A DNA stretch of 64,000 nt, from positions 4,402,001 through 4,466,000 of the forward strand of contig NZ_CP063196.1 of the NCBI RefSeq assembly GCF_003574835.2, in the 5' to 3' direction. A program made the position numbers and the translations under genes. The notes below the pieces were generated by a model. The model worked only from the letters and a program-made list of their open reading frames with translations. It did not search any database and had not been told where the DNA came from. The stretch comes from Thermobifida halotolerans (GTDB lineage Bacteria; Actinomycetota; Actinomycetes; Streptosporangiales; Streptosporangiaceae). Numbering within the stretch: position 1 is the stretch's first letter; each line of letters starts with the position of its first letter. Positions 17,975-27,822 of this stretch are shown here, piece after piece.

Positions 17975-18835
17975 TCAGTCCCTGAGGCGGGCCGACGCCA
18001 TCAGGTCCGTTCCGTCCTGGACGGGTCCGTGGTAGTGCCTCATCGCCACCTCCCCCGTGGGAACGTCCGGAAACGACGGGATGTTCTCCTCCGGAATGTC
18101 GGGGACGCGGGGTGCGTGACGGCTGATCCTGGCCAGCCGCCGTCTCAGGACGGCCAGCAGGGCTGTCGTGTCCTCCCGCAGCCGGGGCAGGGCCTCGTAC
18201 AGTCTGTCGCCGGGGCAGTTGGTGGCGTTGAAGTCGCGGTGGCCCACGATCGCCCTCCGCGGATCCAGGTCGTAGCACAGGCACAGCCAGGCGCACACGC
18301 TGACCAGAGCCTCCAGTAACGTGTCGGGAGGCGTGGCCGTCATGTAGTCGCCCTCGTTCTCGATGCCGACGGTGTGCGAGTTGTGGTTGGCCACGTGCGC
18401 CCCCAGCAGGTGCCTGCCGTCGAGGATGGCGGGCAGTGTGTTGTCCCGGCCCTCCATGACAACCCCGCCGCGGCTGATGGTGAACTGCTGACCGGCGTCG
18501 TTCCAGCCGTTGTGGTGCATGTGGTAGCGCTGGATCGACCGTGACAGCGCGAACGCCCGTTCCGTGGAGTAGTCGGTGACGTTGGGGGTGGCCGTGTGGT
18601 GCACCACGATGTGGTCCGGTCTGCGGTCCAGTATCCGACCGGTTCTCCAGGGTTTTCGGGCGCCCCAGTCCGCACGGGTGTACACGGGGGGCTGGCTCTC
18701 CGCCAGAGCGTCACGCGCTGTCGCCAGACCGAACACCCCTCCCAGAAGCATCCCTCCTGCGGCGAACGCGGCCCCACGGACCACGCTCCGCCTGTCCAGT
18801 CCCGTCCGTCCGGCGCACCGCTCGTGAGTCGACAC
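17975..18835 (-). CDS. Tat-exported N-acetylmuramoyl-L-alanine amidase (PGRP domain)
   Basis: 286 residues from GTG. The N-terminus has a twin-arginine motif (LDRRSVVRG), a hydrophobic core (AAFAAGGMLLGGVFGLA) and an ADALAES-like cleavage site. Residues about 50-220 form an amidase_2/PGRP domain: RADWGARKPW, IVVHHTATPN (zinc His), SHTVGIENEGDY, GHRDFNATNCPGD (zinc Cys). It would cut the stem peptide from muramic acid in the cell wall. The tail (about 225-286) is basic then Pro-rich. It converges with the MATE gene. Confidence 0.9.
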   Translation of the reverse strand: MSTHERCAGRTGLDRRSVVRGAAFAAGGMLLGGVFGLATARDALAESQPPVYTRADWGARKPWRTGRILDRRPDHIVVHHTATPNVTDYSTERAFALSRSIQRYHMHHNGWNDAGQQFTISRGGVVMEGRDNTLPAILDGRHLLGAHVANHNSHTVGIENEGDYMTATPPDTLLEALVSVCAWLCLCYDLDPRRAIVGHRDFNATNCPGDRLYEALPRLREDTTALLAVLRRRLARISRHAPRVPDIPEENIPSFPDVPTGEVAMRHYHGPVQDGTDLMASARLRD

Positions 18836-18988
18836 CGAGAATCTGACCTTTCGCCTGGGCTGTTCCGTCCAGGAGTCAAGATAAGTGACTCACTGTAGTC
18901 AAATTCACACTTTAAGTAGTGATGGCGTGTCGTCAAGGAACGGTCAAACATCCGGATCCGCGCCCGGAAACCACGGGTCGCACACGGC

Positions 18989-19024
18989 GGAGGCCCCGAC
19001 CCGCCGAAGCGGGTCGGGGCCTCC
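18989..19024 (-). terminator. Terminator of the ribosomal-protein operon
   Basis: A perfect 15-base-pair stem (18989-19003 with 19010-19024) and six-base loop, starting 17 bases after the rplI stop. No T-tract. The remainder of 18836-18988 is AT-richer (around 18875-18925) and probably holds the amidase promoter. Confidence 0.75.
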
Positions 19025-19040
19025 GGATTCGGATGTCAGC

Positions 19041-19487
19041 TCAGGCGCCGACAATCTCAAGAGAGACGGGGGCGTTGACCTCGGGGTGGAGGCGGACCTC
19101 CACCGTGTGGTCGCCCACCGACTTGATCGGGTTGCGGATCTGGATCCGGCGCTTGTCGACCTGGGGGCCGCCCGCGGCCTTGATGGCGTCGGCCACGTCC
19201 GTGGCGGTCACCGAGCCGAACAGGCGTCCGTTGTCGCCGGAACGCTGCGTCAGCCGCACCTTGAGGGCGCTGAGCTGGCCGGCGATCTGCTTGGCCTCGT
19301 CCAGGTTGCGGATCTCCCGGACGTCGCGGGCACGACGGATCGAGTCGATCTGCTTCTGGCCGCCGCGCGTCCACCTGATGGCGAACCCGCGCGGCAGCAG
19401 GTAGTTGCGGCCGTAGCCGTCCTTCACCTCGACGACGTCACCGGGGGCGCCGAGGCCGTCGACCTCATGGGTCAGAATCAGCTTCAC
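19041..19487 (-). CDS. rplI: 50S ribosomal protein bL9
   Basis: 148 residues, full length. N-terminal domain [34 protein letters not shown] is the bL9 signature. A long central helix and the C-terminal domain follow. It is the last gene of the rpsF-ssb-rpsR-rplI operon, 25 bases after rpsR, with the terminator behind it. Confidence 0.97.
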   Translation of the reverse strand: MKLILTHEVDGLGAPGDVVEVKDGYGRNYLLPRGFAIRWTRGGQKQIDSIRRARDVREIRNLDEAKQIAGQLSALKVRLTQRSGDNGRLFGSVTATDVADAIKAAGGPQVDKRRIQIRNPIKSVGDHTVEVRLHPEVNAPVSLEIVGA

Positions 19488-19512
19488 GTCATTACCTCCT
19501 CGTCGGCCCCGG

Positions 19513-19749
19513 TCAGCGAGCGGTGCTGGTGTAGGGCAGCAGCGCCATCTCGCGGGCGTTCTTCACCGCCGTGGCGACGTCACGCTGGTGCTGCGTGCAG
19601 TTGCCGGTGACCCGGCGGGCGCGGATCTTGCCACGGTCGGAGATGAACTTGCGCAGGAGAGTGGTGTCCTTGTAGTCGATGTAGGTCATCTTCTCCTGGC
19701 AGAACACGCAAACCTTCTTCTTGGGTTTGCGGACTGGCGGCTTCGCCAT
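19513..19749 (-). CDS. rpsR: 30S ribosomal protein bS18, zinc-binding form
   Basis: 78 residues. Contains CVFCQ (Cys14, Cys17) and GNCTQH, i.e. a Cys-x2-Cys ... Cys-x2-His zinc ribbon. This is the zinc-containing (C+) version; actinomycetes often carry a zinc-free paralogue under Zur control elsewhere. Conserved core [18 protein letters not shown]. It lies between ssb and rplI, the standard order. Confidence 0.97.
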   Translation of the reverse strand: MAKPPVRKPKKKVCVFCQEKMTYIDYKDTTLLRKFISDRGKIRARRVTGNCTQHQRDVATAVKNAREMALLPYTSTAR

Positions 19750-19811
19750 CGTGGTGCTCCTTTGTCAAGAGCCCCGCAGGTCGCGGGGATGGTCGCTGAA
19801 ACGAAAAATAC

Positions 19812-20384
19812 CTAGAACGGCGGTTCGTCGGAGTAGCCTCCGCCGCCACCGAATCCTCCTCCGCCGCCGCCACCGGTGGCCCACGGGTCGTCCGCGGGAG
19901 GGCCGGACCGGGCGCCCTGGTTGCCGCCGTAGCCGCCACCCTGGCCGCCGTAGCCGCCGCCCTGCGGGGCGCCGCCGTAGCCGCCACCGCCGCCGAAACC
20001 GCCGCCCTGACCGCCCTGGCGCTGCGTCTTGGTCACCTTGGCGGTGGCGTTGCGCAGCGCGGGGCCGACCTCTTCGACGTCGACCTCGAAGACGGTGCGC
20101 TTCTCGCCTTCCTTGGTCTCGTACGAGCGCTGCTTGAGTCGCCCCTGCACGATGACGCGCATGCCGCGCTGCAGACTCTCGGCCACGTTCTCCGCGTACT
20201 GACGCCAGACCGAGCAGGTCAGGAACAGCGACTCGCCGTCCCGCCACTCGCCCGACTGACGATCGAAGACACGCGGGGTGGAGGCCACACGGAAGTTCGC
20301 GACCGCGGCCCCGCTCGGGGTGAATCGCAGCTCAGGGTCGTCGACCAGATTGCCGACGAGCGTGATCTGGGTTTCGCCTGCCAT
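19812..20384 (-). CDS. ssb: Single-stranded DNA-binding protein
   Basis: 190 residues. N-terminal OB fold (about 1-110; [31 protein letters not shown]). A Gly-rich linker with GGYGG-type repeats follows (about 120-180). The acidic protein-interaction tip DEPPF is intact. It binds ssDNA at replication and recombination forks and recruits partners by the tip. It sits between rpsF and rpsR, the usual actinobacterial operon. Confidence 0.97.
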   Translation of the reverse strand: MAGETQITLVGNLVDDPELRFTPSGAAVANFRVASTPRVFDRQSGEWRDGESLFLTCSVWRQYAENVAESLQRGMRVIVQGRLKQRSYETKEGEKRTVFEVDVEEVGPALRNATAKVTKTQRQGGQGGGFGGGGGYGGAPQGGGYGGQGGGYGGNQGARSGPPADDPWATGGGGGGGFGGGGGYSDEPPF

Positions 20385-20445
20385 TGCTTGGCTCCGGATT
20401 CCTAGAAGGCGTGGGCGACGGGTGTGGTGCTGCGGCCGGAGAGGG

Positions 20446-20736
20446 TCAGTGGGCCTCGGGACGCAGAACCTTGGTGCGCAGGATGGCTTCGGTCAGGTTG
20501 AGCTGACGGTCGAGTTCCTTGACCGTGGCGGGCTCGGCGGTGAGGTCGACGACGGCGTAGATGCCCTCGGAGTTCTTGGCGATGTCGTAGGCGAGCCGAC
20601 GCTTGCCCCAGACGTCCACCTTCTCCACGGAGCCGCCCTCGTCGCGGACGACCGACAGGAACTGTTCGAGCGACGGGGAGACCGTGCGCTCGTCAAGGCT
20701 CGGGTCGAGGATGATCATGACTTCGTAACGACGCAT
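20446..20736 (-). CDS. rpsF: 30S ribosomal protein bS6
   Basis: 96 residues from the ATG at 20736 ([19 protein letters not shown]), with GGAGAGG upstream. A longer in-frame extension exists but the canonical bS6 start is this ATG. Conserved [18 protein letters not shown]. First gene of the operon with ssb, rpsR and rplI; expression is often autoregulated in this family by bS6:bS18 binding the leader. Confidence 0.97.
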   Translation of the reverse strand: MRRYEVMIILDPSLDERTVSPSLEQFLSVVRDEGGSVEKVDVWGKRRLAYDIAKNSEGIYAVVDLTAEPATVKELDRQLNLTEAILRTKVLRPEAH

Positions 20737-20857
20737 GGGCGTGCGTACCTCTCCTCTGGACTGTCGCGGCCATGGTCTTTCCATGGCAGGAGGGCGAGAG
20801 CCCGCGGCGCGAGCCGTGCTCGCGAGGGCTCCGATAGCCGAACAAAGGTCAAGGTTA

Positions 20858-22228
20858 TCAGTTGTCAAGCTCGGAAACGCCGGTCATCGCGGAATCCACA
20901 GCAACCACGGCGCACACCCCGAGCAGGGAGACCAGCCTCCCGAAGGTGACAACCGCGTAGGCGGTCAGTCCGATTCCGACCCCCGCGTCGGGGTTCTGGT
21001 AGAACCACAGATAGTGCCAGATGCCGACGATGTACCCGATCTCGGCCAACTGCCAGATTCCGACCAGGGCGACCGCCACCGGCTGGAGTGCCCGGCGGCG
21101 CGGCCAGGCCAGCATCGCCAGCGGCAGCAGCCACAGCACGAACTGCGGCGACCACACCTTGTTCGTGACCAGGAAAGCCGCCACGACCAGGAAGAGCAGT
21201 TGCTCCACCGGAGGACGTCCCGGCGCGAACAGGATGAGCAGGGCGATCCCGACACAGGCCAGCAGCAGCGTCCCGGTGCCCACCAGGTTCACCCTGTCCA
21301 GGTCGGCGTAGGGGAACAGGTCGAACGCGCCGAGCACGTAGTAGACCGACCCCCAGTCGGCCCCCCGTTCCCGGCTGAAGGTGAAGAACTCGACCCACCC
21401 CTCCGGGCTGGCCAGATAGACGGGAAGGTTCACCGCCCCCCAGGCCAGCAACGCCCCCGCCAGTGGTGTCGCGAACCGGACGACCGCGTCCCGGCCGGCC
21501 CCGTCACGCACCAGGTCGCGGACCATGAACACGAAGAGCGGACCGAAGAACAGGAAGGGGTAGAACTTGGCGGCCACCGCCAGACCGATCAGCGCGCCCG
21601 CCGCCCACAGCCGGTTCCTGGCGTAGCAGGCGAGTCCGCCGACGGCGAGCGCCACCGCCAACAGATCCCAGTTGATGGCGAAGGTCAACACCGCGGCCGG
21701 TACCAGTGCCACGAAGACCCCGGCGAACAGCGCGGCCCGGAGGTCGAAGGGGCGCCGTGCCGGGACGACGCCGCCGCGGCCCACCAGCCAGCCGGTGCAC
21801 ACGACGGTGACGACCAGGCACACACCCATCACCGCGGCGGTGGCGTCGAAGTAGCCGTAGCCGCGGGCCAGCGGGTCGGGAAGCCACGACACCGCCCGGG
21901 CCAGCAGGTGCATGAGGACACCGGTGAGCACCGGGTACTCGACCGGCTTGTCCACATAGGGGACGGTTCCGGCGTCCAGTTCGTCCCGGTAGTAGAGCGC
22001 GAAGACGTCGCTGTAGCACAGCGCCGGGTACTGGCTGCCGTCCAGCCAGGCCCCACCGAACCGGCACCGGACCTTGCCCAGGTAGCCCAGCACAGCCCCG
22101 GTGAGTCCGATCCCGACGAGCCACGCCCAGACGGCGGGACCGGGAGAGGACACGGCGGGGGCGCCGACGGTCCGACCGTCGGCGCCCCCGGTTCCGGCCG
22201 TGCCGGAGCGCTGCGGGGAGGAGGTCAC
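20858..22228 (-). CDS. GT87-like membrane mannosyl/glycosyltransferase
   Basis: 456 residues with about ten hydrophobic helices. The first extracytoplasmic loop carries the GT-C-type acidic motif region ([23 protein letters not shown]), and [10 protein letters not shown] follows mid-protein, as in DUF2029/GT87 polyprenyl-phosphate-dependent transferases. It begins inside the end of the PBP gene (4-base overlap), so the two are coupled. The pair upstream of rpsF is conserved in actinobacteria. A role in adding mannose or another sugar to a wall or lipid glycan is inferred. Confidence 0.85.
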   Translation of the reverse strand: MTSSPQRSGTAGTGGADGRTVGAPAVSSPGPAVWAWLVGIGLTGAVLGYLGKVRCRFGGAWLDGSQYPALCYSDVFALYYRDELDAGTVPYVDKPVEYPVLTGVLMHLLARAVSWLPDPLARGYGYFDATAAVMGVCLVVTVVCTGWLVGRGGVVPARRPFDLRAALFAGVFVALVPAAVLTFAINWDLLAVALAVGGLACYARNRLWAAGALIGLAVAAKFYPFLFFGPLFVFMVRDLVRDGAGRDAVVRFATPLAGALLAWGAVNLPVYLASPEGWVEFFTFSRERGADWGSVYYVLGAFDLFPYADLDRVNLVGTGTLLLACVGIALLILFAPGRPPVEQLLFLVVAAFLVTNKVWSPQFVLWLLPLAMLAWPRRRALQPVAVALVGIWQLAEIGYIVGIWHYLWFYQNPDAGVGIGLTAYAVVTFGRLVSLLGVCAVVAVDSAMTGVSELDN

Positions 22229-25026
22229 TCCTCGTCCCGGTAGTAGATCTGGTTGTTGCCCCAGCCGTTACCGGTCCTGATGGGCTCCTCCTCGTCGTCG
22301 TCATCGTCGTCGCCCGACGGGTCACCCGGCTCCTGGCCGCCCGGCTCATCCTCGTCCTGACACTCCGGCAGCCACCACTGGACGTCGCAGTCCGGCTCGT
22401 TGCCCTGTCCCGGCGGGGTGAACGACGGCGTGGCGGGCTGGGTCGGCTCCGTACTCGGGGTGGACTCGACCTCCTCCGGTTCCTCCGAGGCCGAGGGCTC
22501 CGGAGACGGGGTCGGCGCGTGGTTGCGCACCTCACCCCCGTAGACCGGCGGGGGGAACTCCTCGGCGGGAACGTCCTCCAGCACCCTGGTCATGTACGCC
22601 TTCCACAGCCGGGAGGGCATCTGACCACCGTAGATACTGGACTCGCCGGGAAGCACCAGCGGTTGGCCGTCGGTGCGGTGCAGGCCGACCGCGGTGGAGT
22701 ACTGCGGCACGAAGCCCACGAACCACGCGGACACGGCGTTGTTGGAGGTACCGGTCTTGCCCGCCATCGGACGGCCGTCGTCCAGTCGGGCGTTGTGGTT
22801 GTCGGTGATCACCTGCTGCATCGCGTAGGTGGCGTCGGCCGCGGTGTCCGCGCCGAACGCCTGCCTTCCTCCGGCCTCCAGGATCTCGGCGTCTTTGGGC
22901 ACCAGTTCCTCGCCGGTCTCGGTGTCCACGATCTTGGTGATCATGTGCTGGGGCATGTGGTACCCGCCGTTGGCGAAGGTCGCGAATCCGCCCGCCTGGT
23001 CGACCGCGGCGACCGACATGGTGCCCAGCGCGATGTTGGGGCCGACTTCGGCGGTCTCGGCCTGCTTCTCCGGGATACCCGCGGCCAGGGCGGTGTCGAT
23101 CACCGCCTGCGGGCCGACCTCGATGGCCAACTGCACGTAACTGGTGTTGATCGAGTCCTTGGTGGACTGGATCAGGTCGACCGGACCGTAGCTGCGGTTG
23201 CTGTCGTTGTTGACCGGCTGGGCCAGACCCGGGAACTCCTTGGGGCTGTCGCCGTCGTAGGTGCTCTTGAGGCTGATCCCCTGCTCCAGAGCCGTGGCCA
23301 GCACGTAGGGCTTGAACGCCGACCCCGCCTGCTGGCGCTGCACCAGCGACTGGTTGGCGTACTGGGTGGGGTCCGGCCCGCCGTAGAACGCCTTGATCTC
23401 ACCGGTGGCGGTGTCGACCGTGGCGATGCCGAACTGGGTCTCCGCGGGGATCTCCTGTCCGCTGCTGTTCAGGGTCTGCGCCTTCTGCTCCTCGACGACC
23501 TCTTCGGCGTACTTCATCCACTGCTCGTTGAGGGAGGTGGTGACCGTGTAGCCGCCCCGCGCGATCTGGTCGGGGGTCAGGCCGTAGCGGGCCTCCATCT
23601 CGCTGCGGACCGCCTCCTGGATGTAACCCCGGTAGCCCGCGTAGTTGTCGTCGTTCTCCATCGGCAGCGGCTCGGGGAACTCCAGCGCGTCGGCCTCCTC
23701 CTGGGTGAGCCCGCGCTCGGGGTCCTCCGCGTTCATCTCGACCAGGCCCTTGACCGTGTACTCCCAGCGCTCCTGGAGGATCTCGTACATCTCCGAACCG
23801 GGAACCGCGGTGCCGAAGTTGCCGGGCTGCTGGATGACCGTGCCGATGAAGGCGCCTTCGGCGGCGTCGAGTTCGCTGACGTCCTTGCCGAAGTACCCCT
23901 GGGCGGCGGCCTGCACCCCGATGCCGCGCCCGAAGTAGATGGTGTTGAGGTACTGCTCGAGGATCTGGTTCTTGCTCAGGTTCTGCTCGACCTTGAACGC
24001 GATCAGGATCTCGTTGAACTTGCGGACGGCCCGGTCGATGGCGGACGTCTCGTTGGTGGTCAGCGAGTCGTAGTAGTTGCGGGCCATCTGCTGGGTGATG
24101 GTCGAGCCGCCGCCCTGGGTGCCGCCGAAGAGGACACCGCGCGCGATGCCGATGGGGTTGATCGCGTTGTCCTCGTAGAAGCTGCGGTGCTCGGCGGCCA
24201 GCACACCGTCGACCACTGTCTGGGGCACCTGGTCGATGGTGACCGGGACGCGGCTGGTCTCGCCGAACTTGGTGGCCTCGGTGGTCCCGTCCTCGAAGTA
24301 GACGACGTTCGCCGCGAGTTCCGCGTCGGCCTTCGCCTCCAGCTCGGCGGGGGAGGGCGCCATCGAGTAGGCGACACCGATTCCGACCGCGCCGAGGATG
24401 AACAGCACGGCCGTGGTGATGAGCGCGGGCTTCCACGTCTTGGCGAAGAAGCGCTTGACGGGTCCCCGCTCGTCGTACTCGTCCTCGTCGTCCCGGGCGC
24501 GGCGGCGGCCGCCGGCGGCTCCGGAGCGGGCGGCGTTCGCACGGCGGCGACCGCTGTAGCCCTCGTCGTCGGCGCGGCGGCGGCGTGCCGGGCGCTCGTC
24601 GTCGGGACGGTCGTCGCCTCGGGCGCGCCGACGGCCCCCGGTTCCTCCGGCGCTCTCCAGCGCGGCCGTCTCCGCGGCGGCACGCCGCCGCGGCCGGTCC
24701 CCGTGGTCGTCGCCCCGGGCGCGACGACGCGGCCGCTCGTCGTGGTCGTCGCCGGCCCTCGACCGACGCGGCCGGTCCTCGTAGTCGTCCCTGGCCCGCG
24801 ACCGACGCGGCCGCTCGTCGAAATCGTCCTGCGGCGCACGGGAGCGGCGTGGGCGCTCGTCAGCCCAGAAACCGTCGTCTTCGCGCGGCCTACGGCGGCT
24901 CGCCGCGGCGCGTTCGTCCGCGGCGTAGCCGTCGCGGCTACGCCTACCGCCGTTGCCGCGCGATCCACCGGCCGAGCCGTCGGCCCGGCGGCGACCGCCA
25001 GCACTCCGTCGTCTTTCGGTACTCAC
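22225..25026 (-). CDS. Class A penicillin-binding protein (bifunctional)
   Basis: 933 residues from GTG. A cytoplasmic Arg/Asp-rich tail of about 195 residues carries several DD..DERPRRSRA-like repeats (about 67-116). One membrane helix follows (about 200-222). Then comes the GT51 transglycosylase (about 245-420; AAEHRSFYEDNAINPIGI, GGSTITQQMARN). The transpeptidase (about 480-800) has SAFK, SIN and KTGTS catalytic motifs. A Pro/Glu-rich extracellular tail ends in an acidic run. It polymerises and cross-links peptidoglycan. The divergent region before it is about 750 bases. Confidence 0.93.
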   Translation of the reverse strand: MSTERRRSAGGRRRADGSAGGSRGNGGRRSRDGYAADERAAASRRRPREDDGFWADERPRRSRAPQDDFDERPRRSRARDDYEDRPRRSRAGDDHDERPRRRARGDDHGDRPRRRAAAETAALESAGGTGGRRRARGDDRPDDERPARRRRADDEGYSGRRRANAARSGAAGGRRRARDDEDEYDERGPVKRFFAKTWKPALITTAVLFILGAVGIGVAYSMAPSPAELEAKADAELAANVVYFEDGTTEATKFGETSRVPVTIDQVPQTVVDGVLAAEHRSFYEDNAINPIGIARGVLFGGTQGGGSTITQQMARNYYDSLTTNETSAIDRAVRKFNEILIAFKVEQNLSKNQILEQYLNTIYFGRGIGVQAAAQGYFGKDVSELDAAEGAFIGTVIQQPGNFGTAVPGSEMYEILQERWEYTVKGLVEMNAEDPERGLTQEEADALEFPEPLPMENDDNYAGYRGYIQEAVRSEMEARYGLTPDQIARGGYTVTTSLNEQWMKYAEEVVEEQKAQTLNSSGQEIPAETQFGIATVDTATGEIKAFYGGPDPTQYANQSLVQRQQAGSAFKPYVLATALEQGISLKSTYDGDSPKEFPGLAQPVNNDSNRSYGPVDLIQSTKDSINTSYVQLAIEVGPQAVIDTALAAGIPEKQAETAEVGPNIALGTMSVAAVDQAGGFATFANGGYHMPQHMITKIVDTETGEELVPKDAEILEAGGRQAFGADTAADATYAMQQVITDNHNARLDDGRPMAGKTGTSNNAVSAWFVGFVPQYSTAVGLHRTDGQPLVLPGESSIYGGQMPSRLWKAYMTRVLEDVPAEEFPPPVYGGEVRNHAPTPSPEPSASEEPEEVESTPSTEPTQPATPSFTPPGQGNEPDCDVQWWLPECQDEDEPGGQEPGDPSGDDDDDDEEEPIRTGNGWGNNQIYYRDEE

Positions 25027-25774
25027 GCGTCCTCGTTCGTCTGTTGAAGGCCGACCGGCCTGGCGACTTCTTGGGGTGGAGGCAGTGGCCGCCCCCGGAC
25101 CGCGGGGACACCGCGCTCCGTTCTCCCGCCTCCAGCCGTCGCCCGTGAACTCGGCCCGTGGCCGAAGGCGTTCGCGGGACGGGATCGAACCGGCTGCTGC
25201 CTGACCTCCTGTCGCTGACTGATCGGGGGGAGACTTCAGGACGACCGCGCTCGTGAACCGCTCGTACCGGCTACGAGCCGGCGGCCGTCACGGGTGGGGG
25301 TCCCGCGACGACCACGTGGTCGTTCCTCGTTTCGGCCGCTCACGTCTGCCGCGTGTGAGCGGTGGACCAGCCGCACCACCGATGTGTGGCTGACACCGGC
25401 ACCGCAGAAAACGGCATGCGGTAGTCCTACTGGGGCGAACGTTACGTTAGGACGGTAACGCCGTATAGCACAACCCACGGGTGAGAGTACCCGGCCACGC
25501 CGAGTGGTGCATCGTTTTCCACAACCAGAGCGTGATCCGGAATGAGCGCCCCCCGTTGTCGGACGCCACGTCAGCCGCGTGGTTCTCGGCCGCCCGTGTC
25601 GGGCGGTTCCGCCTCCGAACAGACCCTCGACCACTGCCTGGGGGCTTGTCCGCCAGCCTGATATATCAACCAGATACACTCATAACTGCCCAAAGCATGT
25701 TGATGCGTGTACCTCTCCCCTTCGGGGTAGAGGATTTCACCATGTCTGACACACAGCCAGGGCGGGGGTGAGGG
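25027..25774. other. Divergent intergenic region, PBP gene to PadR gene
   Basis: 748 bases without a convincing gene. Visible elements are an inverted repeat CGTTAC..GTAACG (25440-25460, nine-base spacer) and a perfect ten-base palindrome TGATATATCA (25659-25668). The region 25655-25745 is AT-rich for this genome and ends in the PadR start. The reading frames here have no family resemblance. Confidence 0.5.
25659..25668. promoter_or_regulatory. AT-rich palindrome, candidate PadR operator
   Basis: TGATATATCA, followed by ATACACTCATAA, about 106 bases before the PadR gene. PadR repressors bind AT-rich dyads and usually regulate themselves. Assignment is inference from position only. Confidence 0.4.
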
Positions 25775-26350
25775 ATGGGCGCGCGCCGGACGAGGGTGCT
25801 GGAACTCGCGGTACTGGGACTGCTGTACGAGACCCCACTGCACGGTTACGAGCTGCGCAAGCGACTCAACTCCGAACTCGGCTTCTTCCGCGCCTTCTCC
25901 TACGGATCGCTGTATCCGTGCCTGAAGGAGATGCTGCGCAGGGGACATATCTCACAGCACCCCGAGGACGCCGAGTACGGCCGACGCTCCCGGATCGTCT
26001 ACCGGCTCACCGACGCCGGACACGAACGCCTGCACGGGATGCTCGCCGACGTCACGCCGGCGACCTGTGACGACGAGTGCTTCGGGGTGTACTTCGCACT
26101 GTTCGGGCACGCCAGATCAGAGCTCCGACTGCGCATTCTGCACGGCCGCCGTGACCGGCTGCGCTCCCGGTTGGAGGACCTGCGCACCCGCCTGGCGCGC
26201 ACTCCCGGAACCGCCGACGACTACATGCGGGAGCTGCACCGCCACGACGCCGAGTCCGTGGAACGGGAGATCCGCTGGCTCGACGATCTCATCGCACGGG
26301 AGCAGCACCGCGCCGTCGTCTCCCCAGCGCAACCGGAACGGTCCGGGTGA
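25775..26350 (+). CDS. PadR-family transcriptional regulator
   Basis: 191 residues. Residues 1-85 form the PadR winged helix (LELAVLGLLYETPLHGYELRKRLN, then SYGSLYPCLKEMLRRGHI). About 90-191 form a helical Vir1-type dimerisation region. It is 93 bases upstream of ino1 in the same direction, an arrangement I believe is conserved in actinomycetes, which makes control of inositol synthesis plausible. The ligand is unknown. Confidence 0.9.
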   Translation: MGARRTRVLELAVLGLLYETPLHGYELRKRLNSELGFFRAFSYGSLYPCLKEMLRRGHISQHPEDAEYGRRSRIVYRLTDAGHERLHGMLADVTPATCDDECFGVYFALFGHARSELRLRILHGRRDRLRSRLEDLRTRLARTPGTADDYMRELHRHDAESVEREIRWLDDLIAREQHRAVVSPAQPERSG

Positions 26351-26443
26351 TCCTCTTCAGCCACCACCGCCGCACGCGGCACCCCGCAACGGGCATGCCC
26401 CGCGCACCAAGAGATTCGGAATCGACAGAAGGAGACCACTGCC

Positions 26444-27523
26444 ATGGGTTCGGTACGCGTAGCCGTCGTGGGCGTGGGCAACTGTGCCGCCTCGCTCGTC
26501 CAGGGCGTCCATTACTACCGGGATGCCGATCCGACGTCCCGCGTGCCAGGCCTCATGCACGTGGAGTTCGGGCCGTACCACATCCGGGACATCGAGTTCG
26601 TCGCGGCGTTCGACGTGGACGCCAAGAAGGTCGGCCAGGACCTGGCGGCGGCGATCACGGCGAGTGAGAACAACACGATCAAGATCTGCGACGTCCCGCC
26701 GACCGGGGTGATGGTGCAGCGCGGTCCCACCTTCGACGGACTGGGCAGGTACTACCGGCAGACCATCGAGGAGTCCACCGAGGACGCCGTCGACGTGGTC
26801 GCGGCGCTCAAGGCCGCCCAGGCCGACGTTCTGGTGTCCTACCTCCCGGTGGGTTCGGAGGAGGCGGACCGCTTCTACGCCCAGTGCGCCATCGACGCGG
26901 GCGTGGCGTTCGTCAACGCCCTCCCTGTGTTCATCGCCTCCGACCCGGTGTGGGCGAAGAAGTTCGCCGACGCGGGCGTTCCCATCGTGGGCGACGACAT
27001 CAAGTCGCAGGTGGGGGCGACCATCACGCACCGGGTGCTGTCGAAGCTGTTCGAGGACCGCGGAGTGATCGTGGACCGCACCTACCAGCTCAACTTCGGC
27101 GGCAACATGGACTTTCTGAACATGCTGGAGCGGGAGCGGCTGGAGTCGAAGAAGATCTCCAAGACCCAGTCGGTCACCTCCCAGATCCCGCGCGAACTCA
27201 ACGCCCGGTCGGTGCACATCGGACCGTCGGACCACGTGCCGTGGCTGGACGACCGCAAGTGGGCGTACGTGCGCCTGGAGGGCCGTGCCTTCGGTGACGT
27301 TCCGCTGAACCTGGAGTACAAGCTGGAGGTGTGGGACTCGCCCAACTCGGCGGGGATCATCATCGACGCCGTGCGCGCCGCCAAGATCGCCAAGGACCGC
27401 GGCATCGGCGGCCCGATCCTGTCCGCGTCCTCCTACTTCATGAAGTCCCCGCCGGTGCAGTACTCCGACTCCGAGGCGCACGCCGCCGTGGAGAAGTTCA
27501 TCACGGGTGAGGTCGAGCGCTGA
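26444..27523 (+). CDS. ino1: Inositol-3-phosphate synthase
   Basis: 359 residues, the actinobacterial length. NAD-binding [18 protein letters not shown] at the N-terminus. Further conserved blocks are [32 protein letters not shown] and [12 protein letters not shown]. It converts glucose-6-phosphate to inositol-3-phosphate, the precursor of mycothiol, phosphatidylinositol and related lipids. AAGGAG ribosome site. A strong terminator follows directly. Confidence 0.96.
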   Translation: MGSVRVAVVGVGNCAASLVQGVHYYRDADPTSRVPGLMHVEFGPYHIRDIEFVAAFDVDAKKVGQDLAAAITASENNTIKICDVPPTGVMVQRGPTFDGLGRYYRQTIEESTEDAVDVVAALKAAQADVLVSYLPVGSEEADRFYAQCAIDAGVAFVNALPVFIASDPVWAKKFADAGVPIVGDDIKSQVGATITHRVLSKLFEDRGVIVDRTYQLNFGGNMDFLNMLERERLESKKISKTQSVTSQIPRELNARSVHIGPSDHVPWLDDRKWAYVRLEGRAFGDVPLNLEYKLEVWDSPNSAGIIIDAVRAAKIAKDRGIGGPILSASSYFMKSPPVQYSDSEAHAAVEKFITGEVER

Positions 27524-27546
27524 GTCGGACACCGTCCGCGACGGCG

Positions 27547-27586
27547 TGACGCCGGGGTGAGTGGTCGCCCCGGCGTCAGTTTTTTT
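27547..27586 (+). terminator. Rho-independent terminator of ino1
   Basis: An 11-base-pair perfect stem (27547-27557 with 27568-27578), ten-base loop and seven T residues at 27580-27586. It is the clearest intrinsic terminator in the window. The rest of the gap to 27822 shows nothing recognisable. Confidence 0.93.
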
Positions 27587-27822
27587 CGCCGGAAAAACCG
27601 AAATCTTCTTCGGAACCAAAATCGGACCCGTGCCATCTCATCAGGCGCAGGAAACCAGGAGACAGCAAGGTGTCAGTACCGTCACACTCCGCCATGTCCT
27701 CGAAATCCGAGGATTAACCGGAGAAACAGCGCAGGGTCTTTTCCTACCCACTGTGACCAGCGCCTTCCTGGTTTCAGGCGCTGCCCACAACGGGGCTTTC
27801 ACTTGGAAGGGACGGCACGTCC

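Noticed and set aside
25160-25240. tRNA-like T-arm (GGGATCGAACC) on the minus strand
   Set aside because: The T stem has a mismatch and I find no matching D arm, anticodon arm or full acceptor stem at tRNA spacing.
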